Shown piece by piece: positions 34,917 through 43,647 of a DNA stretch of 64,000 nt (the first letter of the stretch is position 1; every line of letters starts with the position of its first letter). The translations under genes were made by a program, and so were the position numbers. This DNA is from Vibrio profundi (GTDB taxonomy: Bacteria; Pseudomonadota; Gammaproteobacteria; Enterobacterales; Vibrionaceae): NCBI RefSeq assembly GCF_005281835.1, contig NZ_RZIS01000007.1, forward strand, positions 177,810-241,809. Reading direction: 5' to 3'. The notes under the pieces are model-generated. The model ran no database searches and was not told the origin of the DNA. It was given only the letters and a program-made list of their open reading frames with translations.

Positions 34917-35887
34917 TACATTACTCCAGCTTTTAGTAGGTCATGCATATTCAAAGCACCAACAAGAGTGCCGTTTTCGCATAGCATTAAGCCGTTGATA
35001 CTTTTTGCCTGCATTAAGTTTAGCCCTTCGACAGCGAGCATGTTTGGCTCTGCCACGGTTGGGCTAACGGTCATCACTTCACCTATTGGGGTAGAGTGGA
35101 TATCAATTCGTTTATCTAAGATTCGACGTAAATCGCCATCAGTGAAGATGCCAAGCATTTGGTTGTTATCATCGACAACCGCGGTCATGCCTAAACCTTT
35201 TTGAGAGATTTCTAGAAGCGCATCTCGGACAAGTGCATTTGGATGAACGATAGGCAATGCACTGCCTGTATGCATGATGTCTTCTAGTTTGAGTAACAAT
35301 TTACGACCTAATGCACCACCTGGGTGGGATAACGCAAAATCTTCAGCGGTAAATCCTCTTGCTTGCAATAACGCCATAGCTAATGCGTCACCCATGACTA
35401 AGGTGGCTGTTGTGCTAGTCGTAGGGGCTAAGGCTAGCGGGCATGCCTCTTTAGGAATGGTGATTTGCAAGTGTAAATCAGCAAGCTTCGCCATGTTCGA
35501 TTGTGGCTTGCCGGTCATACTGATGATGCAAATATTAAGGCGTTTGAGTACTGGAAATAAACTGAGTATTTCCGATGATTCTCCAGAGTTTGATATCGCA
35601 ATTACGATATCCCCTGGCTCTATCATACCTAAGTCACCGTGAGCGGCTTCACCCGGGTGAACAAAGAAAGCAGATGTCCCTGTGCTGGCTAGTGTCGCGG
35701 CAATTTTATTACCAATATGGCCTGACTTACCCATACCCATCACAACAACCTTGCCTTTGTTGTTAAGGATACGGTCACAAGCTTGGCAAAAATCGTCGTT
35801 AAAATATTGGTCTAACTGAGCTAATCCTGCGATTTCAGTATCTAATACTTGCTTGGCAACACTACGATAATCAAATGATTGAGACAT
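34916..35887 (-). CDS. kdsD: Arabinose-5-phosphate isomerase KdsD
   Basis: KdsD converts ribulose 5-phosphate to arabinose 5-phosphate, the first KDO precursor. The 323-residue protein has an N-terminal SIS domain (VVMGMGKSGHIGNKIAATLASTGT, HPGEAAHGDLGMI) and two C-terminal CBS motifs (about 205-320). Size and order match E. coli KdsD. It precedes kdsC with a one-base overlap and follows the yrbG antiporter gene. Confidence 0.96.
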   Translation of the reverse strand: MSQSFDYRSVAKQVLDTEIAGLAQLDQYFNDDFCQACDRILNNKGKVVVMGMGKSGHIGNKIAATLASTGTSAFFVHPGEAAHGDLGMIEPGDIVIAISNSGESSEILSLFPVLKRLNICIISMTGKPQSNMAKLADLHLQITIPKEACPLALAPTTSTTATLVMGDALAMALLQARGFTAEDFALSHPGGALGRKLLLKLEDIMHTGSALPIVHPNALVRDALLEISQKGLGMTAVVDDNNQMLGIFTDGDLRRILDKRIDIHSTPIGEVMTVSPTVAEPNMLAVEGLNLMQAKSINGLMLCENGTLVGALNMHDLLKAGVM

Positions 35888-35936
35888 CTAATACTCCAGA
35901 GTTAATACACTGCACTCTAACTAAATCTATGGTTTG

Positions 35937-36902
35937 TTATGCGGCCATATTCATGAATAAGTAGGCTTGGTAAGCAAAGAAGCTCACCATGAGAATGCCA
36001 CCTTCGATACGATTGACACTGCGAGATTTACCAAGCGCCATCACAACTAATAGTAGAGATACGCCAAGCATTACCCAAAAATCACGACCCATCGCAAACT
36101 CACTTAGAATCGATGGGTTAAGGATGCCTGGGATCCCCATAACGGCAAGAATGTTAAAGACGTTTGAGCCGATAATGTTACCTACTGCCATATCATCTTC
36201 ACCCTTCATTACGCCCGCTAATGAAGCAGCTAGTTCTGGAAGGCTAGTACCGATAGCAATAATGGTTAGGCCGATCACAAGGTCACTCATGCCGAAGTAT
36301 TTAGCTATGACAACTGCATTGTCGACAAGCATATCGGCGGCTAATGGTAAAATGATAAGACCGATTACCACCCACATTGCTGCTTTAGCATTGCTCACGC
36401 CTTCAGGGATTTCTGATTCTTGCTCTTCTAAAAATGCATCGCCTTTGTTTTTTTCTTTGCGGCTAATTTGCAGCATCGTAAATAAGAAAACACCAAAAAG
36501 AACAAACAGTAATACACCTTCGTAAAAACCTAAGTGGCTATCCCAAAGTAACGCACCTGCTAGTAAGGTGACACCAATCATCAATGGGAGTTCACGGCGA
36601 ATAACGCCAGAGCTAATAGAAAGCGGCTTAATCAGTGCGGTAATACCAAGGATTAATGCAATGTTCGCGATGTTAGAGCCCAGAACATTACCTACTGCAG
36701 TATCCGTTTTACCATCTAATGCAGCGGTCGCAGAAACCATCATTTCCGGAGCGGATGATCCCATTGCAAGGATAGTCATACCGATCACTAGTGGAGAAAT
36801 ACCGACATTACGAGCAAGTGCTGCCGCGCCGAAAACCAGTTTATCAGCACTCCAAACTAAAAATACGAGACCTACAATAAGAAACGCAACGGCTTCAAGC
36901 AT
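35937..36902 (-). CDS. yrbG: Calcium/sodium antiporter YrbG
   Basis: This is a 321-residue K+-dependent Na+/Ca2+ exchanger-type protein with ten predicted spans in two inverted halves. Each half carries an alpha-repeat: MTILAMGSSAPEMMVS with GNVLGSNIANIALILG, and LTIIAIGTSLPELAAS with GNIIGSNVFNILAVMG. The start at 36902 has an AGGAA box and fits the family; the start at 36935 adds 11 hydrophobic residues. It opens the minus-strand kds-lpt-rpoN cluster and is divergent from mlaF. Confidence 0.93.
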   Translation of the reverse strand: MLEAVAFLIVGLVFLVWSADKLVFGAAALARNVGISPLVIGMTILAMGSSAPEMMVSATAALDGKTDTAVGNVLGSNIANIALILGITALIKPLSISSGVIRRELPLMIGVTLLAGALLWDSHLGFYEGVLLFVLFGVFLFTMLQISRKEKNKGDAFLEEQESEIPEGVSNAKAAMWVVIGLIILPLAADMLVDNAVVIAKYFGMSDLVIGLTIIAIGTSLPELAASLAGVMKGEDDMAVGNIIGSNVFNILAVMGIPGILNPSILSEFAMGRDFWVMLGVSLLLVVMALGKSRSVNRIEGGILMVSFFAYQAYLFMNMAA

Positions 36903-37168
36903 GATGATTCCTAAAAAAAATATAAAAAGAGACAATTAACCGCTAATTTTGACGTGTTGCTGGATAAAAGGGAAGCCACTGTTTCAATTAATTCTTAGTT
37001 AACTGTAAAGAAAGCGTGAAATACAGCAATTTACCCGACACTTTCCGTATTATTTGATGCGCTTATGGTTTTCCTTCCATAAATCGAACAGTGCTTTTAA
37101 TTCCGTACTATAGTGCTTATGATAACGGCTATCATTAGTGCTTTCAGAGCAAGGATTAAAGCTAAATT

Positions 37169-37963
37169 ATGCCTACTACTGAACTCGTGAAGGTGAATAA
37201 CCTCAGCTTTTCACGAGGGAACAGACCCATTTTTGATAATGTCACCTTACAAGTCCCTAAAGGTAAAATTACCGCAATTATGGGGCCATCAGGGATTGGT
37301 AAAACGACATTGTTACGCCTCATTGGCGGTCAAATCCTTCCTGAGTCTGGGGAGATTTGGTTCGATGGTGAAAATATCCCATCTTTATCTCGACGTAAGC
37401 TTTATCGTGCTCGTAAAAAAATGAGCATGCTGTTTCAATCAGGCGCTTTATTCACAGATCTAAATGTATTCGACAATGTAGCGTTTCCATTGAGGGAGCA
37501 TACTGAACTCAGTGAAGAGTTGATCCGGACTATTGTGTTATTGAAGCTTGAAGCGGTGGGGCTACGCGGTGCAGCGCAGTTGATGCCAAGTGAACTCTCC
37601 GGTGGTATGGCTAGACGTGCGGCGTTAGCTAGAGCAATAGCGCTGGACCCTGAACTCATTATGTATGATGAGCCATTTGTCGGTCAGGACCCAATCACCA
37701 TGGGCGTACTGGTTGAACTTATTCGAAACTTGAACCAAGCACTAGGCCTGACGTCTATCGTGGTTTCTCATGATGTACCAGAAGTCATGAGTATTGCTGA
37801 TTGGGTGTATTTATTGGCTGATGGCAAAATTATCGCCAGTGGATCTCCTGAAGAGTTACGCGCAAACTCAGACCCGCGAGTTCAGCAGTTTTTGCAAGGA
37901 GAAGCCGATGGACCTGTTCCATTTCGTTTTCCTGCGCAAAGTATAGAAAGGGATTTATTTTAG
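37169..37963 (+). CDS. mlaF: Phospholipid ABC transporter ATP-binding protein MlaF
   Basis: MlaF powers the MlaFEDB complex that keeps phospholipids out of the outer leaflet of the outer membrane. The 264-residue ATPase has Walker A GPSGIGKTT (39-47), signature LSGGMARR and Walker B LIMYDEPFVGQDP, the typical MlaF variants. It is the first gene of the mla operon, and mlaE starts two bases after it. Confidence 0.96.
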   Translation: MPTTELVKVNNLSFSRGNRPIFDNVTLQVPKGKITAIMGPSGIGKTTLLRLIGGQILPESGEIWFDGENIPSLSRRKLYRARKKMSMLFQSGALFTDLNVFDNVAFPLREHTELSEELIRTIVLLKLEAVGLRGAAQLMPSELSGGMARRAALARAIALDPELIMYDEPFVGQDPITMGVLVELIRNLNQALGLTSIVVSHDVPEVMSIADWVYLLADGKIIASGSPEELRANSDPRVQQFLQGEADGPVPFRFPAQSIERDLF

Positions 37964-37964
37964 T

Positions 37965-38744
37965 ATGATATTAAATTCTATCGCAGGTTTTGGTCGGCGA
38001 GCGCTGTCTATTTGTGAAGCTTTTGGCCGGGCAAGCTTAATGTTGTTTGGCGCGCTGGCGAGTCTACCTAGGCTGAAAAATTTTCCGCTTCTCGTTAAGC
38101 AGTTGTACAGCGTTGGCGTTCAGTCTTTAGCAATCATCATTGTGTCTGGTTTGTTTATCGGCATGGTGTTGAGCTTGCAGGGCTACGTAATTTTGATTGA
38201 TTATGGCGCTGAAGGCAGCCTAGGTCAGATGGTGGCGTTGTCGTTGTTACGCGAGCTGGGCCCTGTGGTGACAGCATTACTATTTGCAGGCCGAGCCGGT
38301 TCCGCCTTAACGGCTGAAATTGGTTTAATGAAGGCCACTGAGCAACTATCGAGCTTAGAAATGATGGCGGTCGACCCTTTGAAAAGAGTCATAGCTCCTC
38401 GTTTATGGGCCGGACTGATCTCGATGCCTTTACTCGCAATGATCTTCATGGCTGTCGGCATTTGGGGCGGGCAATTAGTTGGAGTTGACTGGAAAGGTAT
38501 CGACCACGGAAGCTTTTGGTCAGCGATGCAGTCCTCAGTCGAGTTAGGACGTGATATTGGCAACAGCATGATCAAGTGTATGGCGTTTGCAATTACGGTC
38601 ACTTGGATTGCTTTATTTAATGGTTACGATGCAATACCAACCTCGGAAGGTATTAGCCGCGCAACAACACGTACCGTTGTGCACTCTTCTCTAGCTGTAT
38701 TGGGGCTAGACTTTGTACTTACCGCATTGATGTTTGGGAATTAA
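37965..38744 (+). CDS. mlaE: Phospholipid ABC transporter permease MlaE
   Basis: MlaE is the 259-residue permease of the Mla complex. It has the DUF140/MlaE motifs FIGMVLSLQGY, LRELGPVVTALLFAGRAGSALTAEIG and an EQLSSLEMMAVDPLKRVIAPR coupling loop. Five spans are visible after an N-terminal interfacial helix. Confidence 0.96.
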   Translation: MILNSIAGFGRRALSICEAFGRASLMLFGALASLPRLKNFPLLVKQLYSVGVQSLAIIIVSGLFIGMVLSLQGYVILIDYGAEGSLGQMVALSLLRELGPVVTALLFAGRAGSALTAEIGLMKATEQLSSLEMMAVDPLKRVIAPRLWAGLISMPLLAMIFMAVGIWGGQLVGVDWKGIDHGSFWSAMQSSVELGRDIGNSMIKCMAFAITVTWIALFNGYDAIPTSEGISRATTRTVVHSSLAVLGLDFVLTALMFGN

Positions 38745-38746
38745 TC

Positions 38747-39232
38747 ATGCAGCAAACACGAAAATTAGAATTATGGGTCGGCAGCTTTGTACTTGCTGGA
38801 ATTTGCGCAATCTTGGTAATGATTTTTCAAGTTGCTGACGTAAAAGGCCTGGGCTCGAACAATACTTATACTCTGAAAGCAACGTTCGACAATATTGGTA
38901 GCTTGAAAGTACGTTCTCCAGTCAAAGTTGGTGGAGTAGTGGTTGGGCGAGTTAATAGTATCGAACTGGATCCAGAAAGTTATCTGCCTGTGGTATCGCT
39001 GTCGATTGACGGTCAATATTCGCAGTTCCCAGATACTTCTAGCGCTCAGATATTAACCTCGGGTTTGATTGGCGAACAGTATATTAGTTTAGTGCCGGGC
39101 TTCATCTTCGAAGACGAAGAGATGCTGGTAGATGGGGACTTTATTGAAGACACCAAGTCGGCTTTGGTACTTGAAGACTTAATCGGCCAAGTGCTTTACA
39201 GCGTTGGCGGCTCTGACGAGAAAACAGAATAG
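38747..39232 (+). CDS. mlaD: Phospholipid ABC transporter substrate-binding protein MlaD
   Basis: MlaD is a 161-residue single-span MCE-domain protein whose hexamer forms the lipid channel of the Mla complex. The span is at about residues 8-28 and the MCE domain at about 38-118 (ATFDNIGSLKVRSPVKVGGVVVGRV). The ISLVPG region follows. It lies three bases after mlaE. Confidence 0.96.
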   Translation: MQQTRKLELWVGSFVLAGICAILVMIFQVADVKGLGSNNTYTLKATFDNIGSLKVRSPVKVGGVVVGRVNSIELDPESYLPVVSLSIDGQYSQFPDTSSAQILTSGLIGEQYISLVPGFIFEDEEMLVDGDFIEDTKSALVLEDLIGQVLYSVGGSDEKTE

Positions 39233-39240
39233 AGGCAACA

Positions 39241-39873
39241 ATGAAAAAACTATTTGTAATCGCGATGGCATTTCTTTTTTCATCGCAAGTGTTGGCTCAA
39301 AAAGTTGATAGCACTCAACCGTACCAAATGATGAGGCAAGTGGCGGAAGTGTCGTTTGAACGTTTGAAGAGTGAACAAGCGAACATTCAGCAAGACCCTG
39401 AGTTATTAAAGGTGATTGTTGAAGAAGAATTGATGCCATATATCAATGCCAAATATGCCGCATTGAAGTTGTTAGGTCCTAATTTAAAAGGGGCAGACAG
39501 AGCAGATGTAGGTGTGTTTATTGATGCATTTAGAAGCTACTTAGTAACGTCTTACGCTCAAGTGTTAACTCAATATACTAACCAAACGATCGAGTTTGGG
39601 CCAGAGCCAGTCATCAAACCTGATAGTCGCATTGCTAGCGTTAAAGTGGATATCGTTGACTCGCCTCGACCAAACATCAAACTGGAATTCAAGCTTCGCA
39701 AGAATAAGAAAACCGGGGAATGGAAAGCTTTTGATATGGTAGCGGAAGGCATTAGTTTATTGTCGAGTAAACAGTCTGAGTGGAACAGTAAAATTCGTCA
39801 GCAGGGCATTTTGTCAGTAGCGGAAGAACTGGAAAAACTGGCGCAACAACCAATTCGCTTTGAGAGTAAGTAG
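39241..39873 (+). CDS. mlaC: Periplasmic phospholipid carrier MlaC
   Basis: MlaC shuttles phospholipid between the MlaA/OmpC and MlaD complexes. The 210-residue protein has a signal peptide (MKKLFVIAMAFLFSSQVLAQ) and Tol_Tol_Ttg2-type motifs (YAALKLLGP, VDIVDSPRPNIKLEFKLRKN, WKAFDMVAEGISLL). Confidence 0.95.
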   Translation: MKKLFVIAMAFLFSSQVLAQKVDSTQPYQMMRQVAEVSFERLKSEQANIQQDPELLKVIVEEELMPYINAKYAALKLLGPNLKGADRADVGVFIDAFRSYLVTSYAQVLTQYTNQTIEFGPEPVIKPDSRIASVKVDIVDSPRPNIKLEFKLRKNKKTGEWKAFDMVAEGISLLSSKQSEWNSKIRQQGILSVAEELEKLAQQPIRFESK

Positions 39874-39875
39874 TA

Positions 39876-40184
39876 ATGAGTCATTCTCAGTGGAAGCAGA
39901 TAAGTAACAGCGAATTCTCGCTGAGCGGCGACCTGGATAGGGACTGTGTTCCTAGTTTGTGGAAGTCACTATCCCGTTTAAAAATCAATCAATCTCGCGC
40001 TGAGATTGATTTAAAAAGTGTCAATCGTATCGATTCAGCGGGAATGGTGATGCTAATTCACTTAATAGAGCATGCAAAAAATCAAAACTGTCATATAATG
40101 CTCAGTTTCGTGCCAGAACAATTACGAACGTTGTTCCAATTGAGCAATATCCAGCCATTGATGGCAGAACACATAAAAGATTAG
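39876..40184 (+). CDS. mlaB: STAS-domain protein MlaB
   Basis: MlaB stabilises MlaF in the cytosolic part of the Mla complex. This 102-residue STAS domain has EIDLKSVNRIDSAGMVMLIHL, matching the conserved DSAG loop. It starts two bases after mlaC. Confidence 0.92.
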   Translation: MSHSQWKQISNSEFSLSGDLDRDCVPSLWKSLSRLKINQSRAEIDLKSVNRIDSAGMVMLIHLIEHAKNQNCHIMLSFVPEQLRTLFQLSNIQPLMAEHIKD

Positions 40185-40197
40185 GCAGGGGTAATTT

Positions 40198-40452
40198 GTG
40201 GACAGCACAAAAGTACAAGAATTATTAGCAGAGGCACTGAACCTTCAAGAACTTATCGTGAAGGGCGAAGGCAGCCACTATGAAGTTATCGCAGTAGATC
40301 CATGTTTCGACGGTATGAACCGCGTTAAGAAACAGCAACTGATTTACGGTCCGTTGATGGAGTACATTCAACGTAACGATATCCACGCTCTTTCGATTAA
40401 GGCTTTCACGCCTGAAGAGTGGGAACGCGATAAGAAACTGATGTCTCTGTAA
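40198..40452 (+). CDS. ibaG: BolA-family protein IbaG
   Basis: IbaG is an 84-residue BolA-like protein that forms Fe-S-containing complexes with monothiol glutaredoxins in relatives. VKGEGSHYEVIAVDPCFDGMNRVKKQQLIY gives the class II BolA core, with a Cys in VDPCF. It starts with GTG after a GGGG-type box. It lies between mlaB and murA, the usual gammaproteobacterial order. Confidence 0.93.
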   Translation: MDSTKVQELLAEALNLQELIVKGEGSHYEVIAVDPCFDGMNRVKKQQLIYGPLMEYIQRNDIHALSIKAFTPEEWERDKKLMSL

Positions 40453-40460
40453 GGTTTAAA

Positions 40461-41726
40461 ATGGAAAAGTTTCGAGTTATTGGATCGGATGCTCCACTGA
40501 AAGGTGAAGTGACGATTTCAGGTGCAAAAAATGCTGCACTTCCAATTTTATTTGCTTCAATCCTTGCTGAAGAACCAGTAGAAGTAAGTAATGTTCCTCA
40601 TTTGCGTGATATCGATACTACGATGGAATTGCTGAAGCGCCTTGGTGCTAAAGTAAGTCGTAATGGTAGCGTGCATGTGGATGGCAGCGGCATCAATGAA
40701 TATTGCGCGCCGTATGATTTAGTAAAAACCATGCGTGCATCAATTTGGGCATTAGGCCCGTTGGTGGCTCGTTTTGGTCATGGCCAAGTGTCATTGCCTG
40801 GTGGTTGTGCGATTGGTGCTCGCCCTGTGGATCTGCATATTCACGGTTTAGAGCAGCTTGGTGCAACAATCGTTTTAGAAGACGGTTACGTAAAAGCAAC
40901 GGTTGATGGTCGCTTGAAAGGCGCTCATATCGTGATGGATAAAGTGAGCGTTGGCGCTACTATCACCATCATGTGTGCTGCGACATTAGCTGAAGGTAAA
41001 ACTGTACTAGATAATGCAGCACGTGAACCTGAAATTGTCGATACAGCTGAGTTCTTAAATAAGCTAGGCGCTAAAATTTCTGGTGCAGGTACTGATACTA
41101 TTACTATCGAAGGTGTTGAACGCCTTGGTGGTGGTCAACATTCTGTAGTTGCAGACCGAATTGAAACCGGCACTTTCCTGGTTGCAGCAGCGGTATCTGG
41201 CGGTAAAGTGGTTTGTCGTAATACCAGTGCTCACCTTCTTGAAGCGGCATTAGCTAAGCTGGAAGAAGCGGGTGCTAAAGTTGAAACCGGTGAAAACTGG
41301 ATCAGCTTAGACATGACGGATCGCGAACTGAAAGCGGTTAAGATTGTGACCGCACCTCATCCAGGTTTCCCGACTGATATGCAAGCGCAGTTTACGCTTC
41401 TGAATATGATGGCGAAAGGCAGCGGTGTGATTACAGAAACGATTTTTGAAAACCGTTTCATGCATATTCCTGAGTTACAACGTATGGGCGCAAAAGCGGA
41501 AATTGAAGGTAACACAGCGATTTGTGGTGAAACTGAGCACCTGAGCGGTGCGCAAGTGATGGCTACCGATCTACGTGCTTCAGCAAGCTTAGTAATTGCG
41601 GGTTGTATTGCGCAAGGCGAAACGATTGTCGACCGTATTTATCATATCGACCGTGGTTACGATAAGATTGAAGACAAACTGTCTGCTCTTGGCGCAAATA
41701 TTGAGCGTTTTCGCGAGTCAGGGTAA
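40461..41726 (+). CDS. murA: UDP-N-acetylglucosamine 1-carboxyvinyltransferase MurA
   Basis: MurA starts peptidoglycan synthesis by adding enolpyruvate to UDP-GlcNAc. The 421-residue protein has the K22-N23 pair in ISGAKNAALP. Cys116 is in LPGGCAIGARPVDLHI, the residue attacked by fosfomycin in this family. RASIWALGPLVARFG is also present. The strong terminator after it closes the operon. Confidence 0.97.
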   Translation: MEKFRVIGSDAPLKGEVTISGAKNAALPILFASILAEEPVEVSNVPHLRDIDTTMELLKRLGAKVSRNGSVHVDGSGINEYCAPYDLVKTMRASIWALGPLVARFGHGQVSLPGGCAIGARPVDLHIHGLEQLGATIVLEDGYVKATVDGRLKGAHIVMDKVSVGATITIMCAATLAEGKTVLDNAAREPEIVDTAEFLNKLGAKISGAGTDTITIEGVERLGGGQHSVVADRIETGTFLVAAAVSGGKVVCRNTSAHLLEAALAKLEEAGAKVETGENWISLDMTDRELKAVKIVTAPHPGFPTDMQAQFTLLNMMAKGSGVITETIFENRFMHIPELQRMGAKAEIEGNTAICGETEHLSGAQVMATDLRASASLVIAGCIAQGETIVDRIYHIDRGYDKIEDKLSALGANIERFRESG

Positions 41727-41758
41727 ACTAGCCGCCAGTTTGGAAAATAGTTAGAGCT

Positions 41759-41787
41759 AAACCGAAACTTAGGTTTCGGTTTTTTTA
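41759..41787 (+). terminator. Intrinsic terminator after murA
   Basis: A ten-base perfect stem (AAACCGAAAC and its complement) with a four-base loop is followed by a run of at least seven T. Confidence 0.93.
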
Positions 41788-41835
41788 TAAGTTGTACTTG
41801 GTTAGTAAGCCTAGCCTTGTTCGTGGAGAACAAAA

Positions 41836-42576
41836 ATGATTGCACTGTTACGTGTATTAGCACTCGCAGTATTTGCGGTAGTGATGTTTGTATTTGGCTG
41901 TGGTTACTGCTTATTTAGCCCTCGTAACCCAAAGCACGTATTTACTTTCGGTCGTTACTTTGGCCGTATGTCTAAAGTATTTGGTATCACATTAGAATTG
42001 CGTATCCCTGAAGATGCGTACTCTCGTGGCCAGCATGTGTATATTGCCAACCACCAAAACAACTGGGATTTATTCACCGTATCATCAGCTGTGACGCCTA
42101 AAGTAGTAACTGTTGGTAAGAAAAGCCTAGCGTGGATGCCGTTGTTTGGTCAGCTTTACTGGTTGACGGGTAATATCTTAATTGATCGTGCAAACCGTTC
42201 AAAAGCAGTGGGTACGATCGATCAGGTAGTAAATAGCTTAAAAGGCAGTGATGTATCAGTATGGATGTTCCCAGAGGGGACACGTTCACGTGGTCGTGGC
42301 TTACTGCCATTTAAAACAGGTGCTTTCCATGCTGCAGTAGGTGCTGAACTACCAATTATTCCTATCGTATGTAGCTCTACTGACGGCATTAAGCTGAACC
42401 GCTGGAATAACGGACATGTGATTGTTGAAATGCTACCTCCAGTGAGTATTGAAGGTTACGACAAGTCTAACATCCGTGAGCTGGCGAATACTTGTCGTGA
42501 GCAAATGAAAGAGAAGCTTGAGTCTCTAGACCAAGAAGTTGAAATGCGAAACCAGAAGAAAGTCGCGTCAAACTAA
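41836..42576 (+). CDS. plsC: 1-acyl-sn-glycerol-3-phosphate acyltransferase (PlsC type)
   Basis: This 246-residue membrane-associated acyltransferase has a hydrophobic N-terminal segment (residues 3-27), the catalytic NHQNNWD motif (H73, D78) and the substrate motif FPEGTRSRG (145-153). Length and motifs fit PlsC, which makes phosphatidic acid from lysophosphatidic acid. Other AGPAT paralogues, such as YihG-type proteins, share the motifs but are longer. It has its own terminator and stands alone between murA and ridA. Confidence 0.8.
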   Translation: MIALLRVLALAVFAVVMFVFGCGYCLFSPRNPKHVFTFGRYFGRMSKVFGITLELRIPEDAYSRGQHVYIANHQNNWDLFTVSSAVTPKVVTVGKKSLAWMPLFGQLYWLTGNILIDRANRSKAVGTIDQVVNSLKGSDVSVWMFPEGTRSRGRGLLPFKTGAFHAAVGAELPIIPIVCSSTDGIKLNRWNNGHVIVEMLPPVSIEGYDKSNIRELANTCREQMKEKLESLDQEVEMRNQKKVASN

Positions 42577-42610
42577 TTGTTATTGCTTGGATATATTTCT
42601 TCTAGGAAAT

Positions 42611-42642
42611 AAAAAAGGTTGCCAAATTGGGCAACCTTTTTT
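42611..42642. terminator. Intrinsic terminator between plsC and ridA (bidirectional)
   Basis: A 13-base perfect stem (AAAAAAGGTTGCC and its complement) around a six-base loop is flanked by A and T runs, serving both convergent genes. Confidence 0.93.
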
Positions 42643-42657
42643 GTATCTTGAATTCGC

Positions 42658-43047
42658 TTATTTGCGAACAGCGATAGCTTCAATCTCGATACCAACATCT
42701 TTAGGCAGACGTGCTACTTCAACGCAAGAGCGCGCTGGGTAGTTAGCTACACCGTGCTCGTCGAAGAATTTGCCGTACACTTCGTTCACAGTACCAAAGT
42801 CGTTTAGATCTTTAACAAATACGGTTAGTTTTACGATGTCTTTCACTGTTAGGCCAGACGCTTCTACAACAGCTTGTACATTCTCAAGAGATTGGCGAGC
42901 TTGTTCTGCGATATCTGCAGATACTTCACCTGTTGTTGGGTTTACTGGGATTTGACCAGAAGTCAGAACCATATTTCCTAGGTCAACACCTTGTACGTAT
43001 GGGCCGATTGCTGCTGGAGCTGATTCTGTGTGAAGTACTTTAGTCAT
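42658..43047 (-). CDS. ridA: Reactive intermediate/imine deaminase RidA
   Basis: RidA hydrolyses reactive enamines/imines released by PLP enzymes such as threonine dehydratase. The 129-residue YjgF-family protein has GPYVQGVDLGNMVLTSGQIPVNP and YPARSCVEVARLPKDVGIEIEAIA, where the Arg of ARSCVEV and the final Glu form the known active site. It lies downstream of pyrI on the same strand, as in many gammaproteobacteria. Confidence 0.95.
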   Translation of the reverse strand: MTKVLHTESAPAAIGPYVQGVDLGNMVLTSGQIPVNPTTGEVSADIAEQARQSLENVQAVVEASGLTVKDIVKLTVFVKDLNDFGTVNEVYGKFFDEHGVANYPARSCVEVARLPKDVGIEIEAIAVRK

Positions 43048-43118
43048 TGGTTATTCCATCATTTGTGAGATAAAAATCGTGATTCAGTGTGCCTAGAAAA
43101 TAGGGTGAGGTAAAGCGC

Positions 43119-43145
43119 AAAATACCCCGCACAGGCGAGGTATTT
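43119..43145 (-). terminator. Probable terminator after pyrI
   Basis: An 11-base stem (AAATACCTCGC on the minus strand, one G-U pair) with a four-base loop and a short T stretch lies 26 bases after the pyrI stop. The T run is brief, so some readthrough to ridA is possible. Confidence 0.6.
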
Positions 43146-43170
43146 CATAGTTTTGATAATGCGTTTTAGA

Positions 43171-43632
43171 TTATCTTTCTGTCACGATCTCTCGTGAGAA
43201 TACTTTTTCACAGTATTTGCACTTGAGTCGTACATCATCATTCTTTTCGAAGATCTTAAAGCTACTTTCAACTGGCTCATTATGAGTAATGCAGTTGGTG
43301 TTTGGGCACTCAAATACATCATTGATTTTTTCTGGCAGCTCTAACGCCAGTTTCTTAACGACTTCGTAGTCTTCGATTTGGTTCACGGTCGCATGTGGAG
43401 CATACAAAGCCAGCTTGTTGGCTTGCTCTTCAGTTACAAATACGTTCTCAATTTTGAGCAGATCTTTACCACCTAGTGCAGAAGAAGGCAGGTTTAAACC
43501 GATCGTGACACGTTGGTTGGAATTGTGCATATCAAAAAGCTTCAAAACCTTGATACCAATGTTTGCAGGGATATGATCGATAACCGTACCGTTTTTAATT
43601 GCTTCTACTTGCAATTGAGTTTCTTTAGTCAT
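43171..43632 (-). CDS. pyrI: Aspartate carbamoyltransferase regulatory chain PyrI
   Basis: PyrI is the regulatory subunit that gives aspartate transcarbamoylase its CTP/ATP control. The 153-residue length equals that of E. coli PyrI. The four zinc cysteines are at the classic positions C109, C114, C138 and C141 (CPNTNC and CKYC). It starts 15 bases after pyrB. Confidence 0.97.
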   Translation of the reverse strand: MTKETQLQVEAIKNGTVIDHIPANIGIKVLKLFDMHNSNQRVTIGLNLPSSALGGKDLLKIENVFVTEEQANKLALYAPHATVNQIEDYEVVKKLALELPEKINDVFECPNTNCITHNEPVESSFKIFEKNDDVRLKCKYCEKVFSREIVTER

Positions 43633-43647
43633 GATTTATCTCCTTGA

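Noticed and set aside
35989..36525. Plus-strand frame of 178 codons opposite yrbG
   Set aside because: It is antisense to conserved alpha-repeat motifs of the antiporter; Ser/Ile/Pro-rich shadow translation without start signals.
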